This document shows positions 61,021 to 64,000 of a stretch of DNA of 64,000 bases, in pieces. The translations under genes and the position numbers were made by a program. Location: NCBI RefSeq assembly GCF_020150815.1, contig NZ_CP083723.1, positions 1,612,001 through 1,676,000 of the forward strand. Direction: 5' to 3'. The notes beneath the pieces were generated by a model. It had not been told where the DNA came from. It made no database searches and saw only the letters and a program-made list of their open reading frames with translations. Position 1 is the stretch's first letter, and each line of letters begins with the position of its first letter. This stretch comes from Haloprofundus salilacus (GTDB lineage Archaea; Halobacteriota; Halobacteria; Halobacteriales; Haloferacaceae).

Positions 61021-61446
61021 ATGAACTACCTCCCGTGGGCGCTGCTGGCGCTCGTCACCTACACGCTGGTCGCGCCGCTGATGAACTTCGCGACGACCGG
61101 CGACTCCGCGGTACCGAGCAACGTTGCGACGCTGCTGTCGAACACGATTCTCGTCCTCGTCACGCTCGGACTCGTCGCGTTCACGAACGAGAACCCTGTC
61201 AGCTACATCGCACACCCGAAATCGCCGTACATCTACGCCGCCGGTCTCTGTCTCTCCATCGGCATCCTCTCGTACTACCGGGCACTCTCGCTGGGTCAGG
61301 TGAGCGTCGTCACGCCGGTTTTCGGGATGTTTCTCGTGACGAGTTCGGTGCTCGGTATCGTTTTCTTGAACGAGTCGTTCACCGCGCGGAAGGCCGCCGG
61401 AATCGCCCTCGCCGTCGTCGCCGTCTACCTCGTCTCCGTCGAGTGA
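61021..61446 (+). CDS. EamA-type transporter half (DMT superfamily)
   Basis: The 141 residues form four to five membrane helices and one EamA repeat (LSIGILSYYRALSLGQVSVVTPVFGMFLVTSSVLGIVFLNESFTARK, read in parts, near the end). Single-repeat members are thought to form dimers that export small metabolites. The ATG at 61021 gives an immediate membrane start; the longer open frame upstream is antisense to the zinc-finger gene. The substrate is unknown. Confidence 0.85.
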   Translation: MNYLPWALLALVTYTLVAPLMNFATTGDSAVPSNVATLLSNTILVLVTLGLVAFTNENPVSYIAHPKSPYIYAAGLCLSIGILSYYRALSLGQVSVVTPVFGMFLVTSSVLGIVFLNESFTARKAAGIALAVVAVYLVSVE

Positions 61447-61508
61447 CCGACCGGCGAGCGGAAGGCTAGCGAGTCGGCGAGGCGGGCTCTCTATGTCCCG
61501 CGTATTTC

Positions 61509-61533
61509 TCTGTATATATATCAACAGATATCC
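61509..61533. promoter_or_regulatory. AT-rich motif resembling the parA upstream site
   Basis: tctgtatatatatc here matches tctgtatagatatc at 51715-51728 in 13 of 14 positions. It is followed by acagatatcc; ggaaata (on the other strand, 61546-61552) is also shared. It lies in the gap between the EamA gene and an RNA-binding protein gene. Confidence 0.4.
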
Positions 61534-61600
61534 GCATAGCTGTCCGTATTTCCACCTGCGTAGATAGAGAGAGCGAGACGCCGAGAACGGCCGTTCGAGA

Positions 61601-62032
61601 CTACGCTCGGACCGCTTCGAGCGCGTTGCGGGCGTTCTCGACCGCCGCTTCGCGTTTCGCGGGATAGGCTTCGACTTTCGCGCGGAGCGTGATTCCCTCG
61701 CCGAGGCGCACGTCGCCTTTGAACGCCGCCTGCTTGTCGAGGCGGACGAAGAACGAACAGTTGTCGTCGACGCGCTCGTCGAGTTCAGAGAGGAGGCGGT
61801 CGAGTTCGTCCAGTTCGCTCAATCGTGAGAGGACGTGTCGCAGGTCGTCGGCGTTCTCGACGCGCGCCGACAGGATGACAATACGGTCGCCGTGGTAGCC
61901 TGTGTTCTCGACGCGCTCCAACTCGCACTCCTCGGGGAGAAACGTCCGCAACGCCTCCTCGACCCGCTTTTCGTCTTCGGTCGCGTAGCAGAAACTCCGC
62001 ACGTCGATGTAGTGAAACGGAACGCTAGCCAT
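61601..62032 (-). CDS. Predicted RNA-binding protein (COG1325-type exosome-linked)
   Basis: The 143 residues start VPFHYIDVRSFCYATEDEKRVEEAL, then VILSARVENADDLRHVLSRL and CSFFVRLDKQAAFKGDVRLGEGI. This is the pattern of archaeal COG1325 proteins, predicted exosome-associated RNA-binding factors. No enzyme motif is present. It converges with nothing on its left and is followed on the same strand, in map order, by a DUF1918-like gene start 228 bases away. The role in RNA processing is inferred from the family. Confidence 0.82.
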   Translation of the reverse strand: MASVPFHYIDVRSFCYATEDEKRVEEALRTFLPEECELERVENTGYHGDRIVILSARVENADDLRHVLSRLSELDELDRLLSELDERVDDNCSFFVRLDKQAAFKGDVRLGEGITLRAKVEAYPAKREAAVENARNALEAVRA

Positions 62033-62065
62033 GGACGGGGTAGGCGAGCGGGAGTGAAAAAAGCC

Positions 62066-62260
62066 CTACTCCTCGTCGTCGGCGTCCGCGGCCTCTAGCG
62101 CGTCGGCCGGAACGCCCGTCTCCTGACCGTCCTCGAAGCTCACCGTGTACGTCGCTTCGCCGAACATCGTCTCCATCACCTGCGTGACGGTGCCGACCTC
62201 CTCGTCGAACTCGCTGTGTTTGTCGTGGAACACGACGCGGTCGTCTTTCTCAAAACTCAT
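62066..62260 (-). CDS. DUF1918-like small protein
   Basis: The 64 residues show KDDRVVFHDKHSEFDEEVGTVTQ, then YTVSFEDGQETGVPADALEAA: an SH3-like beta-barrel as in DUF1918 proteins, with an acidic tail. The function is unknown. The ATG at 62260 is chosen since the longer frame is basic. It is probably transcribed together with the RNA-binding protein gene 33 bases downstream. Confidence 0.75.
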   Translation of the reverse strand: MSFEKDDRVVFHDKHSEFDEEVGTVTQVMETMFGEATYTVSFEDGQETGVPADALEAADADDEE

Positions 62261-62422
62261 AGTCTCAGTTTCCGTTCGACCGCGTAAAAGGACGATGGTT
62301 CGACGCGCGTCGGGTGACCGCGGCGGAGTCCCCGTCGAAGCCTTATTTTTCTCCGAGTCCAACTATCTCGCAGTGATTCGCTCGCATCGCGCGGAGACCG
62401 CCCCGCTCAGACGAACCGCCCG

Positions 62423-62970
62423 ATGACGACGCTCGACGACCTCTGGTTTCTGGCCGACGAAGCGCGCCGGCGCGCCGAACGGGCGTACACGCCCTCGACG
62501 ACCGCTACGACTCGTTTCTCGAACGACCGCAGACAAAGCGCGTCTTCCGAGCGCGGTTCCGAACGCTTGCCACCCGTATCTGCGCGACGGGTGCGCCGTT
62601 CGGCGCGCACAGCATCGTCTACCGACCGGAGGGGCGGGTGCTTCTCGTCCGCCACGACGGCGTCGGCAGGTGGGTGCTCCCCAGCGGCGGCGTCGACGAC
62701 GGAGAGACGTTTCTGGAGGCGGCCGAGCGCGGACTCGCCGAGGAAGCGGGCGTCGACGCCTCCTACGAGGGACTCGCGATGCTGAACCGCGTCGACGTCG
62801 TCTGCGACGGCCACCGGACGTGGGGTGTCCTACCGGTGTTCGCCGCCGAAGCAGAGACGACGGAGACGAACGTCGCCGACCCCGACGACGAGATTTCAGC
62901 GGCCGACTGGTTCCACTTCGAGTCGCTGTCCGATGACACCCGCGACGCCGACGACCTGCTCGCGTGGTAG
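62423..62970 (+). pseudogene. NUDIX hydrolase gene with a one-base frameshift
   Basis: The first 22 codons read MTTLDDLWFLADEARRRAERAY. The protein then continues in another frame as ALDDRYDSFLERPQTKRVF, through GAHSIVYRPEGRVLLVRHDG and the NUDIX box GGVDDGETFL...ERGLAEEAGV. The shift falls near 62485-62490, where TACACGCC would give the normal AYHAL if one C were added. In the NUDIX box the usual RE is RG, a second oddity. Either a sequencing error or a real inactivation; the ATG at 62638 could yield only a truncated 110-residue product. Confidence 0.75.
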
Positions 62971-63006
62971 CGGCAGGCGTTTTAGCGTCCGACGCCTCGG
63001 AGAAGC

Positions 63007-63216
63007 GTGTCTCTCGTCAGCGTCAGTTGTCCCGCTTGCGGCGCGTCGGTGTACGTCTCGCTCTCCGATGGCCGGCGGTTCGTGACCGCCGAACCCGACG
63101 AGACCGGCGGAGGTAGCAGCGACGACGGTGGATCGGATCTCGAAGAGGAGACGGCAATCTGTTCGGCGTGCGACACCGCGTTTCAGGTGATACACGGCAG
63201 TCGCTCAACGGATTGA
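63007..63216 (+). CDS. Small zinc-ribbon protein
   Basis: The 69 residues start at a GTG. Two cysteine pairs, SCPACGAS and ICSACDTA, are separated by an acidic, Gly/Ser-rich loop. This is a typical haloarchaeal CPxCG-related microprotein of unknown role. The start is supported by the distance to the first cysteine pair, but other GTG starts cannot be ruled out. Confidence 0.65.
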   Translation: MSLVSVSCPACGASVYVSLSDGRRFVTAEPDETGGGSSDDGGSDLEEETAICSACDTAFQVIHGSRSTD

Positions 63217-63348
63217 TAGCGAACGGGCGGTCCTCGACCTCGGCGTCCGCCCGTCGTCGGTGGACCGTGCACCCGCCTTGGCCGACGACGGCCGTTCTCG
63301 GTGCGCGGCTGTGGGTCGTCCGCTCTCGTTCGTGAACGTTAGGAAAGG

Positions 63349-63756
63349 TCAGGTGACGACCGCGTAGACGAACAGGAATCCGAAGTAGAGCACGACGAGC
63401 GCGCCGAGTGAGAGGAGACGGAACCGCTTGAGGTCTGCCTCCTCGCGCTCGTAGGCGTTGCGATACGCCTCGCGCTCCATCTCCGAGAGGTCGGCGGCGT
63501 GGTTCAAGCCTCGGTGGAGCGCGAGATGTCGCTCCTCGACGAACGGGTCGCCGCAGTGTCGGCAGCGGAAGGCGGCGTCGGAGTCGGCGACGCGCCGTCG
63601 ACGACTCGCCGAGTCGTCGGGGAGGTCGGCGGACCGCCGGCTGTCTCGGGTATCGTCCGCGCTCTCGTCGCTCGTCGGGGTTTCGGTGGTCGCCGGAGCC
63701 TCGGTGGTCGGCGCGTCCGTGCGATCGGTCCGTCTGGTGGGTTCGGAGTCGGTCAT
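63349..63756 (-). CDS. C2H2 zinc-finger membrane protein
   Basis: The 135 residues have an acidic/Thr-rich disordered N-terminus (1-60) and a C2H2 finger CRHCGDPFVEERHLALHRGLNH, read in parts (about 64-85). A helix (EREAYRNAYEREEADLKRF) and a C-terminal membrane segment (LLSLGALVVLYFGFLFVYAVV) follow. It is probably anchored with the finger in the cytoplasm. Its start overlaps the stop of the next gene by four bases, so it serves with that membrane protein. It may belong to a respiratory or membrane-assembly cluster, which cannot be shown here. Confidence 0.78.
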   Translation of the reverse strand: MTDSEPTRRTDRTDAPTTEAPATTETPTSDESADDTRDSRRSADLPDDSASRRRRVADSDAAFRCRHCGDPFVEERHLALHRGLNHAADLSEMEREAYRNAYEREEADLKRFRLLSLGALVVLYFGFLFVYAVVT

Positions 63757-64000
63757 ATGTACGGGGGAGTCGCCGGGGGTTCACTGACTATCCAGAGGCT
63801 GATCATCGTGTACAGCACCATCACGACGGTGACGCCGTACTGGCTGTGTATCGCCTGCAGGCGGTCGGGAAAGAGCTCGTACGCCGCCGCGTGGGCGACC
63901 CAGACGGCGACGAGGTGGCCCAAGAGGACAAAGAACAGTTCGAGACCGCCGAACCACGAGGGGAGCGACGCCAGCGTGAGCGGGTTCTGCGGCGGCGAGA
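63753..64000 (-). CDS. C-terminal part of a polytopic membrane protein, cut by window end
   Basis: The readable 81 residues show two membrane helices (GLELFFVLLGHLVAVWVAHA and VTVVMVLYTMISLWIV) and the end PPATPPYI before TGA. The 5' part is outside the window and the family cannot be fixed. The stop overlaps the start of the zinc-finger gene by four bases (ATGA), indicating co-transcription. Confidence 0.6.
   Translation of the reverse strand, partial: SPPQNPLTLASLPSWFGGLELFFVLLGHLVAVWVAHAAAYELFPDRLQAIHSQYGVTVVMVLYTMISLWIVSEPPATPPYI

Overview
The window is a haloarchaeal chromosome segment. Three things point to this: high GC, strongly acidic proteins, and family content typical of halophilic archaea (HalX response regulator, GTP cyclohydrolase III, haloarchaeal-type ferredoxin oxidoreductase, many microproteins with two CxxC pairs). 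Gene order over the first 27 kb resembles what I remember of Haloferax-type genomes, so a member of Haloferacales is likely. That assignment is recollection plus inference.

Positions 1-28,400 are ordinary core chromosome. They hold the end of aroA, aroC, a two-subunit 2-oxoacid (probably pyruvate) ferredoxin oxidoreductase with an Lrp-type regulator, the Y-family polymerase dinB with a C-terminal PCNA-binding peptide, a HerA/DUF87 ATPase, tpiA, a nitrilase, MBF1, and an overlapping hisC-adenylate kinase-CDP-alcohol phosphatidyltransferase operon. These are followed by hydrolases, two tandem OsmC paralogues, and a tight arfA-MDR-PTPS-glycosyltransferase operon. The stretch ends in a truncated antiporter remnant.

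Positions 28,422-44,161 hold an integrated element of about 15.7 kb, inserted in the 3' end of the intron-containing tRNA-Trp gene. A perfect 14-bp direct repeat flanks it. It carries a tyrosine integrase, a phage-type winged-helix repressor, a compact eight-gene block, a rolling-circle (HUH) Rep, and two small zinc-ribbon genes. The block encodes a Tat-signal spike-like protein, a small polytopic membrane protein and an NTPase. This layout matches temperate pleolipoviruses of the SNJ2 type. The integrase lies at one end and the two small genes plus rep at the other, so int-orf2-orf3-rep become one contiguous same-strand run only when the element is circular.

Two AT-rich cargo segments sit inside the provirus. 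The first (30.48-32.96 kb) is a translationally coupled pair: a divergent PCNA-like sliding clamp and a 577-residue unknown protein whose C-terminus looks faintly like a Schlafen/AlbA_2 domain. The second (39.55-41.54 kb) encodes three unknown membrane-linked proteins. The clamp plus 577-residue pair is the best candidate here for an undescribed system, perhaps anti-viral or superinfection related.

Positions 44,149-64,000 are again host chromosome. They hold tRNA-Trp, haloarchaeal DUF proteins, guaB, a TrmB-type regulator, a HalX response regulator, and a ParA-like ATPase operon with palindromic sites. Next come a TnpB-only insertion sequence with an in-frame stop, an Lrp/aminotransferase pair, a CPA2 antiporter-Usp fusion, and an MmgE/PrpD plus ComA-like pair. 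The segment closes with small proteins, a frameshifted NUDIX gene, and a membrane gene cut by the window end.
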